Positions 18,501-27,134 of a stretch of 64,000 bases of DNA are shown piece by piece (within the stretch, counting starts at the first letter, position 1; each line of letters begins with the position of its first letter). Below the pieces are notes generated by a model. That model was not told the DNA's origin. It did no database searches and worked only from the letters and a program-made list of their open reading frames with translations. Source of the DNA: Atlanticothrix silvestris CENA357 (GTDB taxonomy: Bacteria > Cyanobacteriota > Cyanobacteriia > Cyanobacteriales > Nostocaceae); NCBI RefSeq assembly GCF_016056295.1, contig NZ_JAECZB010000002.1:1-64000 (forward strand), read 5' to 3'. The translations under genes and the position numbers were made by a program.

Positions 18501-19296
18501 CACCCCGGATCTCGGCTACGTCGGTAATGATAGTTTTACTTACACTATCAACGATGGTAAGGGTGGTACTGCCACCGCATCCGTTGCTGTGACTATCAAA
18601 GCTGTCGGCGGTGGGATTGTTGGCACTTCTGGTGACGATAACCTCATCGGTACTACGGGCAATGATATTATCCGGGGTCTGGGTGGTAATGATACCTTGA
18701 GGGGTGGTAACAGTAACGATATCTTGTATGGTGGCGATGGCAATGACCTGTTGGAGGGAGGAAATAGTAACGATACTCTCTACGGTGACAGAGGCAACGA
18801 TACCTTACTCGGTGGTAACGATGGCGATATCTTGTATGGTGGTGATGGCAATGACTACCTTGATGGCGGTAACGCAAACGACACCTTGTATGGTGGTGAC
18901 GGCAATGATACTTTAATCGGTGGTAATGCTGATGATCTGCTAATTGGTGGTAAGGGACGCGATTTATTGACTGGCGGTAACGGCAGCGATCGCTTCATTC
19001 TGAGTGATACTTGTATTGGAGATTTTGATACGATTACTGACTTTAAGGTTGGGCAAGATACAATCTTGATCTCTAAGTCAGAGTTTAAACTTAGCCAAGT
19101 CTTGGGTACACTTGATCCTGGTCTATTCCGTCTTGGTAGCAGTGCGATGATAGGAAGCGATCGCTTGATCTACGACCAAACTACAGGTAGTCTGTTCTTT
19201 GATGAAGATGGAGTTGGCAATCTTGCAAAAGTTCAGATAGCTCAGTTATCTAATCAAGCTGCGATCGCTAGTACCAATATTACTGTGGTTGCATAG
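15574..19296 (+). CDS. ExeM/NucH-type extracellular nuclease with RTX tail
   Basis: A 1240-residue secreted nuclease-like protein. It starts at GTG, with AGGAGAT 6 bases upstream. There is no N-terminal signal peptide. Order: N-terminal beta-rich domain (~1-205), Calx-beta-like repeat (~210-315), OB-fold-like region (~320-580), endonuclease/exonuclease/phosphatase domain (~593-910; LKVASFNVLNYF, VGLIEIENDG, NHFKSKG, ILGDLNAYAQ, SSDHDPVV), cadherin-like domain (~915-1005), and RTX nonapeptides GGNGNDTLxGG-like (~1015-1160). The end has DFDTITDFKVGQDTI. RTX repeats bind calcium outside the cell and mark type I secretion. It may serve phosphate or nucleotide scavenging. A hairpin terminator follows. 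Confidence 0.9.
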   Translation: MALPAGAISLNTPYFQDFNSLSTANTAWTNNQTIAGWYTNRTTINAGTGSSNTGSLYSFGAASNSDRALGSVASGTTTTILYGARFYNDTGTTLTSLSISYVGEQWRNGGNTTPQKLDFAYQIGATSVNSGTWTDVDSLDFTGPVATTPAAALNGNDSSNRVSLSGNITGFSLAPGEEIWLRWSDVDDGGADHGLGIDNLQVSTVALPGVTLIESGGSTNLTEGSATDTYTIVLNTQPTADVTVTITPDSQTTTSATSLTFTPANWNTPQTVTAIAVDDDIVEGTHTSVITHTVTSSDTSYNGINIGSVSATITDNDVPLTITKIHQIQGSSAAFNPNFGGIRTIEGVVVAAFPGGSGLSGFFVQEEDADADNDTATSEGIFVFDPTGQFSGSVGDQVRVTGTVSEFTSGTSSLTQLSQVSSVINLGAEVLPTATNIQFPVTSVAELERYEGMLVNVSAASGDLTVTEHFQLGRFGQVVLSATDASNQLGTDARLEQYTQFNDPSVAGYSAYLDEITTRRIILDDGRATQNPEPIIFGRGGEPLSATNTLRGGDTVANITGVLDQRFEGYRVQTSTGVDFTPANPRPEATPDVGGTLKVASFNVLNYFNGNGTGGGFTSPEQRGAENLTEFNRQRDKTIAAILGLNADVVGLIEIENDGYGANSAIQDLVNGLNAVAGAGTYAFINPGLPQLGTDAIAVGFIYKPGNVTSVGAAVTVPDGFGQSAFDNNNRKPLAQTFLQNSTGEQFTAVINHFKSKGSSSGNPGDADAGDGQGLSNGTRTRAAEDLAAWLATNPTGNTDADYLILGDLNAYAQEDPIKALENVGYNNLVPNTSYSYVFDGQWGSLDHALANGSLTSQVSGAAKWHINADEPNVLDYNTNFKSATQINSLYNPDAFRSSDHDPVVVGLNLNTAPVAINDIAITDENTAINVNILANDSDFNSDPLQVSLVSTSANGIAVLDDNDTPSNFADDFIIYTPDLGYVGNDSFTYTINDGKGGTATASVAVTIKAVGGGIVGTSGDDNLIGTTGNDIIRGLGGNDTLRGGNSNDILYGGDGNDLLEGGNSNDTLYGDRGNDTLLGGNDGDILYGGDGNDYLDGGNANDTLYGGDGNDTLIGGNADDLLIGGKGRDLLTGGNGSDRFILSDTCIGDFDTITDFKVGQDTILISKSEFKLSQVLGTLDPGLFRLGSSAMIGSDRLIYDQTTGSLFFDEDGVGNLAKVQIAQLSNQAAIASTNITVVA

Positions 19297-19324
19297 CTTT
19301 CATACAAGTATTGTTGAATCTTTG

Positions 19325-19366
19325 ACAATCCCACGGATAACTGCGTTAGCGTAGCCGTGGGATTGT
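19325..19366 (+). terminator. Terminator after the RTX nuclease
   Basis: A perfect 12-bp stem (ACAATCCCACGG at 19325-19336 with CCGTGGGATTGT at 19355-19366), an 18-base loop, then TAGTTTT. It sits 29 bases after the nuclease stop. Confidence 0.65.
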
Positions 19367-19427
19367 TAGTTTTAAATTAATCCTTACATTTCCCAACTTC
19401 TATTATTTTCAGAAAATAGTTTGACGC

Positions 19428-20744
19428 ATGAAAAGTTATCAACTACCTCCTGGAAACTTTGGTCTACCTGTAATAGGTGAGACATTTTCTTTTGTTCTCG
19501 ACCCTTATAACTTTGTCAACGATCGCTATCGTAAATATGGGTCTATATTTAAAAGTAATATTTTTGGTAGACCAACTGTAGTGATGGTAGGGCCAGAGGC
19601 AGTTGAGTTCATTCTTTCTAGCCAAATGGAGAATTTTTCTTGGCGCGAGGGATGGCCCAAAAATTTCAAGACTTTGTTGGGTGAATCACTTTTTTTGCAA
19701 GATGGAGAGGAACACCGCAAAAATCGCCGACTAATGATGCCAGCCTTACATGGGCCAGCATTGGCAAATTATGTAGCTACAATGGAAGATATTACACACA
19801 GTTATCTGAAAAAGTGGGAGCAGAAACAGCAATTTACCTGGTTTGAAGAATTTAAACAATTAACCTTTGATATTGCTAGTCACTTATTCTTAGGCACTAA
19901 TCCTGATTCTGAAAATAATCGTTTTAGTCAATTATTTAAAGAACTGACAAATGGTTTTTTTGCCATAAACTCACTTCCTTTACCATTTACTAAATTTGGT
20001 AAAGCTGTGGCAGCTCGCAATCAAATTTTAGAACATGTTACCAAAGTTGTCAGGGAACGTCAGCAACATCCAACCAAAGATGCTATTAGTTTGTTAGTGC
20101 AAGCTAAAGATGAAGATGGTAATAGCTTAAGTGAAAAGGAGCTTGTCGCCCAAGCAGTGCTATTACTCTTTGCAGGACATGAAACTACAACTTCAATGCT
20201 GACTTGGTTGTGTGTAGAATTAGCTCGCCATCCATAAATATTACATCGAGCTAGGGAAGAACAACTACAACTTGCAAATAAAGGTGTTTTGGATTTAGTA
20301 CAATTGGGGCAAATGCCTTATTTAGAGCAAGTTTTATGGGAAGTTGAAAGACTTCACCCACCAGTTGGCGGAAGTTTTCGTGGCGTTGTGAAAGAGTTTG
20401 AATTTAATGGTTTTCATATTCCCGCTGGCTGGCAAGTCCTGTATTCCATAGTAGTAACTCACCGCCTTGAAGAAATTTACCCTGAACCAGAACGTTTTGA
20501 CCCAGACCGTTTTAGTCCTCAACGCCAAGAACATAAACAGTATCCTTTTAGCTTAATTGGTTTTGGCGGTGGCCCACGCGTCTGTATTGGCATAGCCTTT
20601 GCCAAAATGGAAATGAAAATTGTTGCTGCCCATCTTCTACGCAGCTATCATTGGGAAATCTTGCCCAATCAAAGTTTAGATACAGTACGGCTTCCCATAA
20701 ATCACCCCAAAGATGGGCTACGGGTTCGATTTCAACCTCGGTGA
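19428..20744 (+). pseudogene. CYP120-like cytochrome P450, broken by an in-frame TAA
   Basis: A haem monooxygenase of the cyanobacterial CYP120-like group (relatives act on retinoids). The frame begins MKSYQLPPGNFGLPVIGE and runs to ELARHP, then TAA at 20235-20237. The same frame continues as ILHRAREEQLQLA up to 20744. Part one holds the I-helix motif AGHETTTS. Part two holds the ExxR helix (EVERLHPP) and the haem-Cys loop FGGGPRVCIG. Intact length would be about 438 residues, normal for the group. The stop is probably GAA to TAA. The first half alone lacks the haem ligand, so the gene as read is dead unless the stop is a sequencing error. Confidence 0.87.
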
Positions 20745-20752
20745 AATGTCCT

Positions 20753-21523
20753 ATGACACCTCAAACACATATACATTTGCCTGACGGAGTTTTACAACAC
20801 TTGCAAAATGTGAAAGATTTTGCAAACGAAAGCATTAACTCTTTGACTAACTCAGCACAGCAAGTTAGGGAGTCTTTGGGGGAAACAGCAACTATAACGG
20901 CCGATAAAGCAGTTGATACAGTTACAATTACTCTTGACCAAGCTAAAGGTTCTTTAGAACAAAGTTGGCAAACAGCTGAGCAAGTTAAGAATACAACATC
21001 GGCAGCAGTTCAAAGTGCTATCGCTGCTTCTTTTCATGATTGGCTGACACGACATCCTGTGTTTTTGCAGTTATTTCAAATACTAGGTTGGGCGGCTAAT
21101 CACCCAATCATTAGTATAGTGATTTTGCTTTTTGGAATTGCTCTAGTATGGAGCATCATTAAAGCAATTATGCGCTTGATTGAAAAAGCTAGTTGGTCGA
21201 TATTGCAAGTACCATTAAGATTAATTCAGGCATTAATTCAAACAATTGTTCTATCTTTGCCTAAAGTTAGCAGCTTTGCTATTCAAAAAATTAAAGGTAC
21301 TCAAACAACAAATAATACCTCTTCTTTGTTATCTACTAATTCTCAAACTATTTATCAATATAAGCAGCAAAGATTGGCAGAAATATCCAGCCGCTTAGAA
21401 GTAATCAAGCAGGAACAGAATGAACTTTTGCAAGAAGCCGCAGACTTGATTGCTTCAGACTCTACCGAGATTAAAATACCAACAATTAAACCGCTAAAAA
21501 CCGTTGAATCACATCTTGACTAA
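20753..21523 (+). CDS. Hypothetical membrane protein with helical flanks
   Basis: A 256-residue protein that I cannot assign. The ATG at 20753 is preferred, 8 bases after the P450 stop; a longer frame would overlap the P450 by 94 bases and adds a shadow-like stretch. Residues ~20-85 are polar and helical (ANESINSLTNSAQQVRESL). Residues ~105-145 contain one or two membrane helices (HPIISIVILLFGIALVW). The C-terminus has a coiled-coil pattern (LAEISSRLEVIKQEQNELLQ). Its end overlaps the end of urtE by 38 bases, read from the opposite strand. Tight spacing suggests co-transcription with the P450. Confidence 0.7.
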   Translation: MTPQTHIHLPDGVLQHLQNVKDFANESINSLTNSAQQVRESLGETATITADKAVDTVTITLDQAKGSLEQSWQTAEQVKNTTSAAVQSAIAASFHDWLTRHPVFLQLFQILGWAANHPIISIVILLFGIALVWSIIKAIMRLIEKASWSILQVPLRLIQALIQTIVLSLPKVSSFAIQKIKGTQTTNNTSSLLSTNSQTIYQYKQQRLAEISSRLEVIKQEQNELLQEAADLIASDSTEIKIPTIKPLKTVESHLD

Positions 21524-22184
21524 GTTCGCTGGTAGAACCGGAGGAGACAATACCGCCTTTTTGCATAGCGTAATAATAATCAGCCTGACGAACAAAGTGT
21601 AAATGTTGCTCTACCAATAAAACAGAAATGCCTGTAGTTTCGACGATACGACGGACTGCGGCTTCAATTTCTAGGATGATGGAGGGTTGAATACCTTCAG
21701 TGGGTTCATCTAAGACGAGTAATTGAGGTTCTCCCATTAAAGCACGTGCGATCGCTAATTGTTGCTGCTGTCCACCACTTAAATCACCACCCATCCGCGA
21801 AAGCATGGTTTTTAACACCGGAAATAAGCTAAAAACTTCCTCTGGAATTTCTGCTTTTTTTACTTGTTTGCGTCTAGCTTCCAACCCCAGCAGCAGATTT
21901 TCTTTGACTGTTAAACGGGGGATAATTTCTCGTCCTTGGGGGACGTAACCAATTCCCAACTTTGCCCTTTGGTCTGGAGATTTGGAGTTTATTAACTCTC
22001 CAGCTAAGTTAATAGTACCGCTGCGGGGTTTGAGTAAGCCCATTATTGTTTTGAGTAAAGTAGATTTCCCTACACCATTGCGTCCAATCAGGCATATCAT
22101 TTGCCCAGATGGTACGCTTAAATCTACATTGCGGAGAATGTGGCTTTCGCCATAGTAAACGTTTAGGTTGGAGATTTTTAGCAT
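21486..22184 (-). CDS. urtE: Urea ABC transporter ATPase UrtE
   Basis: One of two ATPases that power the urea importer. The 232 residues show Walker A GRNGVGKST (about 34-42), Q-loop YVPQGREI, signature LSGGQQQQ, Walker B LLVLDEPTEG and the H-loop EQH. It is LivF-like, as expected for UrtE. Its usual neighbour urtD lies about 1.9 kb upstream because a methyltransferase block has come between them. The gene is intact and still on the operon strand. Whether it is still transcribed from the urtA promoter is open. The 3' end overlaps a convergent gene by 38 bases. Confidence 0.93.
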   Translation of the reverse strand: MLKISNLNVYYGESHILRNVDLSVPSGQMICLIGRNGVGKSTLLKTIMGLLKPRSGTINLAGELINSKSPDQRAKLGIGYVPQGREIIPRLTVKENLLLGLEARRKQVKKAEIPEEVFSLFPVLKTMLSRMGGDLSGGQQQQLAIARALMGEPQLLVLDEPTEGIQPSIILEIEAAVRRIVETTGISVLLVEQHLHFVRQADYYYAMQKGGIVSSGSTSELSQDVIQRFLAV

Positions 22185-22209
22185 TATAAATTACGTAGAT
22201 ATTAAAATT

Positions 22210-22566
22210 TTACAATGAATTTTGATAATCACCTCCCCATTCAAATACTTTCAATTTATATAACTCCGAAACGAGGCTTTCCTTATTTAAGGCTTCTAAT
22301 ATTTGTACATTCTTTTCCTTAATATATAAATCTAATTGTTGATGAGACTGAGGTAGGTTGGATTGCAAAAGTAGAAATAATTCTTCAAATTGTCCATTTA
22401 AGCTGCTAGCATTTAAGACCAATGAATATTTTTTGACAAATTCTGAAATTAATTCTTTTCTTATGATTGATTTAGTTTTTAACCACAATTGACCTGCATA
22501 ATCCGTATTAAATTCTGTTAAATGCTCGCTGTCATATAATTCTTTCCAATAATAAAAATCTTTCAT
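22210..22566 (-). CDS. Hypothetical 118-aa protein beside a methyltransferase
   Basis: A 118-residue soluble protein, AT-rich and without HIP1 sites, like the methyltransferase 24 bases upstream. I know no family for it. It is helical and charged (LWLKTKSIIRKELISEFVKK) and ends abruptly at FEWGGDYQNSL, 25 bases before the urtE start. That ending looks like the middle of a domain, so it may be the N-terminal remnant of a larger protein cut off at the insertion edge. A partner restriction enzyme is a natural guess, but nothing in the sequence proves nuclease activity. Confidence 0.5.
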   Translation of the reverse strand: MKDFYYWKELYDSEHLTEFNTDYAGQLWLKTKSIIRKELISEFVKKYSLVLNASSLNGQFEELFLLLQSNLPQSHQQLDLYIKEKNVQILEALNKESLVSELYKLKVFEWGGDYQNSL

Positions 22567-22590
22567 GACAAATCTTTAAATGTTTTCATC

Positions 22591-24044
22591 TTATGTTGCC
22601 GATGCTATTTGGGGTACTAAAGTTGACCAGCCTGGTATTTTATCAAGTTTATGCTTGTAACTAGTACAACACCCTTTTCTTTTGAGAACAAGAACATAAT
22701 CTGTTTTCATTCCACCTTTTCTATTGTCTTGCACTACTGAGTTTGCAGAATATTCCATAGGGAAAGACCCAATAAATTGTAAATCAGAATTATTTTCAAG
22801 CATTTCTAAGAATTTCCAACTTTCTTGATCGCGGGCATTGAAGTATATTAAAAACATTCCATCATCAGTAAGAAGGCGACTAGCTTCACTTATAAACAAT
22901 TTCATTTTTTCAATATACTCGTTCTTTTTTTTATTTCTCTCTTTGGCGTTAGAAACAATTATTTCTTTTTCAAAATTAACATTTTTATTTAAAATAGAAT
23001 TCCATATTTCACTTAATTCAAGGTATGGTATTCGATCACTATGTGGTGGGTCTGTGCAAATCAGTTTTATAGATTTTTCTGGTATCTTTTGCATTACATC
23101 TATACAATCATCATTAATAATTAATGCTCCTTGTTTACTTTTTAAGAGCGCACTTATTGATTCATGTCTAAGATATTTATGATTACTAATATCAATTAAT
23201 GCTTTATAGAGTTTTTTAGCTCTACTCTCAAAACAATTCCAAACATTAATCTCAAAATGTAATTCTGGTCTCCAATAGCCAATCACCCAACTGCCGACCT
23301 CAATTTTATTAGACATTTGATTTTTGGTTTTTCCTCGATTGGTGATTGCAAACACCATAGATGACATTTGCCCTGATGAAGAAGTAAGAGTTAATAATAA
23401 AGCTTTTTGAATTACATCTGGAAATAATTTAATTTCATCTAGTATTAAATCAATATTATGCAAAGCTCTACGAGTAAACAAATCGTAGATAGACATTTTA
23501 TACTTGAATTAATTCTTGAGTTTGTAAAAAAAGTGAGTTTTCTAATGTTCCGTATTGAATATTGAGAAAAGGATTCAATTTTTTCTAAATCGAAGCTTGT
23601 TGTTTCTATCTCAATTCTACTTCTACCAACCTTTGGCTTCATCCATACTTTTAAAAGCTCACTACTACTCCATAAATAATGCGATGCTATTTCTCCATTG
23701 TCGGTAAAATATGTTTCATTTATTTTCTGTTTAATTTTTGTTTCAATCTCTTGTAAGGCTGATTGAAATACCGAAGCTTTTGGAAGTTCTAACAAGAAGT
23801 TGGTATGTTCAATTGCAAAAGGATTAATATCAATTCCAATAAATCGTCTTTTTTGGTACAAACATTCTCTACTGATAAGGCCTGAACCTAAAAATGGATC
23901 AAGAACTATATCTGATTCATTTGTATAGTTTTGTATAAAAAAAGCAATACTTTCAGTTGGCTTTTTACCCCAGTATTTGTGAAAAGAATACATACCTTTA
24001 TAGGTATCAGGATTGCTAATATCTTTTATTGTCTTTACGGTCAT
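22591..24044 (-). pseudogene. DNA methyltransferase, frameshifted into two ORFs
   Basis: A site-specific DNA methyltransferase in two overlapping frames. The first (24044-23445) has SFHKYWGKKPTESIAFF, the SAM-binding motif VLDPFLGSGLISREC and FIGIDINPFAI. The second (23496-22591) has the catalytic motif TDPPHSDRIPYLELSEIW, plus MFLIYFNARD and VVQDNRKGGMKTDYVLVLKRK. One added A in the run at about 23497 (ATAAAATGTC read as ATAAAAATGTC) would join them into one protein of about 480 residues. Target base and site are unknown. Composition is about 23% GC (14 of 60 at 22921-22980) against 45% in urtD. It sits inside the urt operon, so it is clearly acquired. Confidence 0.8.
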
Positions 24045-24106
24045 GTCAAACTCTATATATAAGAACCTTAAATATAGGGTACCATGTCGAGCTTTTGAGA
24101 AAAAAT

Positions 24107-24853
24107 TTAGTCTTCTTGTTTTCCCAAATATACTTCAATCACACGAGAGTCATTTTGCACTTCTTCAAAATTTCCTTCGCACAATACCGAACCTTCATGT
24201 AATACTGTTACTTTCTTGGCAATTTGACGCACAAATTCCATATCATGTTCAATTACTAAAATTGAATGACTCTGCGATAATGCTAAAAGTAGTTCACCGA
24301 TGTTATGAGTTTCTTCATCTGTTAAACCTGCAACAGGTTCATCAACGAGTAACAAATCAGGTGACTGTGCCACTAACATCCCAATTTCTAAACGCTGCTT
24401 TTCACCGTGGGAAAGTAAACCTGCTCTGATGTCAGCTTTTGGCGTTAAGCCGATGGTTTCTAACAATCCTTTAATATTATTTTGTTCAACAGCATTAGAA
24501 CGTTCAAACAAAGTAGAAAAGACATTTTTATTCTTGTTAATGGTAATTTCTAGATTTTCGCGGGGCGTTAAGTTTAAGTAAATTCGGGGTGTTTGAAACT
24601 TGCGCCCAATTCCTAATCGGGCAATTTTATATTCAGGTAAAGAACGCAGGTTTCTTCCTTTGAATAAAACTCGCCCAACGGTTGGCTGCACTTTCCCAGT
24701 AATCACATCCAGAAATGTTGTCTTTCCCGCACCATTAGGGCCAATTACTACCCGCAATTCACCCACATCCATACTAAAGTTAAGCTGGTTTAAAGCCTTA
24801 AACCCGTCAAAACTAACAGTTACGTTTTCAGTTTCCAATATTTTCGCGTTCAT
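24107..24853 (-). CDS. urtD: Urea ABC transporter ATPase UrtD
   Basis: The LivG-like ATPase of the urea importer, 248 residues. Walker A GPNGAGKTT (about 38-46), Q-loop GRKFQTPRI, signature LLSHGEKQRLE, Walker B LLLVDEPVAGL and H-loop IEHDMEF are all present. The start overlaps the end of urtC by 26 bases, showing tight translational coupling. After its stop there is a 62-base gap and then the methyltransferase block, which separates it from urtE. Confidence 0.94.
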   Translation of the reverse strand: MNAKILETENVTVSFDGFKALNQLNFSMDVGELRVVIGPNGAGKTTFLDVITGKVQPTVGRVLFKGRNLRSLPEYKIARLGIGRKFQTPRIYLNLTPRENLEITINKNKNVFSTLFERSNAVEQNNIKGLLETIGLTPKADIRAGLLSHGEKQRLEIGMLVAQSPDLLLVDEPVAGLTDEETHNIGELLLALSQSHSILVIEHDMEFVRQIAKKVTVLHEGSVLCEGNFEEVQNDSRVIEVYLGKQED

Positions 24854-25943
24854 GTTTCACTTCTGGGTCTTCTTCCAAGGTGGGATATGTAGCAATTTGT
24901 TGAGGGCGTTGGAAAAGAGAAATATTTTGACTACGCAACCATCCCACGATGCCGTCAGGAAGGACTGTGACGACTATCAAAAATAGTGCGCCTTGGAAAA
25001 ATAGCCAGATTTCAGCAAATTGTTCGCTTAAAAAAGTACGGGCATAATTTACTAACAAAGTTCCCACAATCGCGCCAATTAAAGTAGCGCGTCCTCCTAC
25101 AGCTACCCAAATCACCATTTCAATTGAAAAGGCAATATCCATTGCTCTGGGTGAAACAGAACCACTTTGGATGGTGTAAAATGCTCCTGCGATGCCTGCG
25201 ATCGCACCTGAAACTGCAAACACTAACACCTTAAAATCTGTAGGGTCGTAGCCAGAAAATCTTACCCGACTTTCATCATCACGAATGGCTATCAACAATC
25301 TGCCAAAGCGCCCACTTGTCAACCAGCGACAAATCCCGTAAGTGGCTGCAAGAAACATTACTGTCAGGGTGTAGAAAACAAATTGCGTTTTGGCATCGCT
25401 GACTGTTGCTCCAAACAAAGTTGTAAAATCTATCAGCCCGTTTGTGCCATTAAAAAGTTTTTGTTGACCATTAAAGAAGTTAAAAAATACAATAGTTGCC
25501 GCTTGAGTCAAGATAGAAAAATAAACTCCCTTGATGCGATTCCGAAATACTAAATATCCTAATAATCCCGCCAACAAACCTGGAATTAGTACCACACCAG
25601 CCATTGTCAAAGGAAAAGAATAAAAAGGTTGCCAAAATGTGGGAAGTTCCGTAACACCATAAAGCCCCATAAAATCAGGCAATTCGCCAGTGGGAACTTG
25701 CAGTTTTAGGTACATTGCGATCGCATATCCACCCAAACCAAAGAAAATACCATGTCCCAAACTTAGTAAACCAGTATAACCCCAAATCAAATCGATACCT
25801 AAAGCTACAATCGCCAGCGCCAAAAATCTCCCTAACAAATTCAGCCGAAACTCCGACAGCACCATTGGCATAACAATTATAAGGGAGAGTGCGATCGCAA
25901 CCACCACCCCCACCTCAATTAATAATCCTCCCTTCTTCCTCAT
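24828..25943 (-). CDS. urtC: Urea ABC transporter permease UrtC
   Basis: One of two membrane subunits forming the urea channel, LivM-like, 371 residues with about 9-10 membrane helices. Recognisable features are the early GLLSLGHGIFFGLGGYAIAM, the cytoplasmic loop RLLIAIRDDESRVRFSGYD and the segment VWVAVGGRATLIGAIVG. The C-terminus is hydrophilic and overlaps the urtD start. It lies 30 bases after urtB. Confidence 0.94.
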   Translation of the reverse strand: MRKKGGLLIEVGVVVAIALSLIIVMPMVLSEFRLNLLGRFLALAIVALGIDLIWGYTGLLSLGHGIFFGLGGYAIAMYLKLQVPTGELPDFMGLYGVTELPTFWQPFYSFPLTMAGVVLIPGLLAGLLGYLVFRNRIKGVYFSILTQAATIVFFNFFNGQQKLFNGTNGLIDFTTLFGATVSDAKTQFVFYTLTVMFLAATYGICRWLTSGRFGRLLIAIRDDESRVRFSGYDPTDFKVLVFAVSGAIAGIAGAFYTIQSGSVSPRAMDIAFSIEMVIWVAVGGRATLIGAIVGTLLVNYARTFLSEQFAEIWLFFQGALFLIVVTVLPDGIVGWLRSQNISLFQRPQQIATYPTLEEDPEVKHERENIGN

Positions 25944-25973
25944 TCTCTGCGCCTCCGCGTCTCTGCGTGAGAT

Positions 25974-27134
25974 TTAAACATCAACAGTACGTCCCTTCTG
26001 CGGAAAAATCCCCCCAGGCTTCCACTGTAAAAACACAATAATCAGCGCAAATACCATCACCTTCGCCATACTCGTCGTCGCAAAAAAAGTAAATAAATCA
26101 GCCAAAGGCTTCACAGGAGTCAACAACAAAGCCAGAGTCCCAGAACCAATTAAAAAATTAGCCGTACCAATCCCCAACGCCGCCACAATCGTCCCAGCTA
26201 AATTGCCCACACCCCCAACAACAACCACCATAAACGTATCAATAATATAGTTTTGTCCAGTATTTGGCCCTACAGAACCCAGTAAACTAATCGCACATCC
26301 AGCCACACCAGCTAAACCAGAACCTAGTGCAAAAGTAATCGCATCAACCTTTTGAGTTGGGATACCCAAACAAGCACTCATACTCCGGTTTTGTGTCACA
26401 GCCCTAATTCTTAAACCCCAGCTAGAACGCTGTAAAAATATGTATATACCTGCTACACAAATTATTGTTAAAGCAATAATAAACAGCCTAGCAAAAGGCA
26501 ATTGTACGCCACCTAAAGACATCCCAGATTGCAACCATGTTGGTGCTGTGACATCTACATTTTGAGCGCCAAACCAAGGTTGAGTCACTGCTTGCTGATA
26601 AGTTTGGCTTAATAAATTGCCCGTTGTGATTGTCAGCCCCAGCGATAGTAAAAATATCACCGCTACAATCCAGTTACCAACTCTTCCCAAATCTATGCGG
26701 GAATTTAAAATCCATAAACCTCCAAAAAATAATAGAGAAAATAACGCTATGCCAATTATCAATACCCAATTTACACTGCGGACAAACTGTTGAAAAATCA
26801 AACTTACTCCCCAAGTTGCCAAGAGAGTTTCTAGAGGTCGCCCATAGAGATAACGGATTACACTTTTTTCTAAAATCAGTCCTATAGTAGCTGTGAAAAC
26901 AAAAGCGATAATCAAAGCCAAAAATATATAGACTTCAAACCATACTCCACCCAATTGCTTACATATATTTTGCACAACAAATGTGGCATAAGCACCAAAC
27001 ATCATCAATTCACCATGCGCCATATTGATGACACCCATCAAGCCAAAGATAATCGCTAGTCCCAAGGCAGCTATTAATAATACAGCGCCAATACTAACAC
27101 CATTAAATACTGCTTCTAAGAAACCTGCTAACAC
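25974..27134 (-). CDS. urtB: Urea ABC transporter permease UrtB
   Basis: The second membrane subunit of the urea importer, LivH-like, 386 residues. It starts at GTG with GGAGAA just upstream. Signatures are IFGLMGVINMAHGELMMFGAY, RAVTQNRSMSACLGI and VVVVGGVGNLAGTIVAALG. The 202-base gap before it, full of heptamer repeats, separates it from urtA; no second promoter is obvious. Confidence 0.94.
   Translation of the reverse strand: MLAGFLEAVFNGVSIGAVLLIAALGLAIIFGLMGVINMAHGELMMFGAYATFVVQNICKQLGGVWFEVYIFLALIIAFVFTATIGLILEKSVIRYLYGRPLETLLATWGVSLIFQQFVRSVNWVLIIGIALFSLLFFGGLWILNSRIDLGRVGNWIVAVIFLLSLGLTITTGNLLSQTYQQAVTQPWFGAQNVDVTAPTWLQSGMSLGGVQLPFARLFIIALTIICVAGIYIFLQRSSWGLRIRAVTQNRSMSACLGIPTQKVDAITFALGSGLAGVAGCAISLLGSVGPNTGQNYIIDTFMVVVVGGVGNLAGTIVAALGIGTANFLIGSGTLALLLTPVKPLADLFTFFATTSMAKVMVFALIIVFLQWKPGGIFPQKGRTVDV

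Noticed and set aside
18540-18916. Pro- and His-rich ORFs in other frames of the nuclease
   Set aside because: They are shadows of the RTX repeats, whose periodic codons keep other frames open.
20651-20752. Longer start for the membrane protein at 20753
   Set aside because: The extra part overlaps the P450 coding sequence and reads like its shadow; ATG 20753 just after the P450 stop is better placed.
22210-24044. Insert in the urt operon as a group I or II intron
   Set aside because: It lies between genes, not in one, and the protein is a DNA methyltransferase, not a reverse transcriptase or homing enzyme that I recognise.
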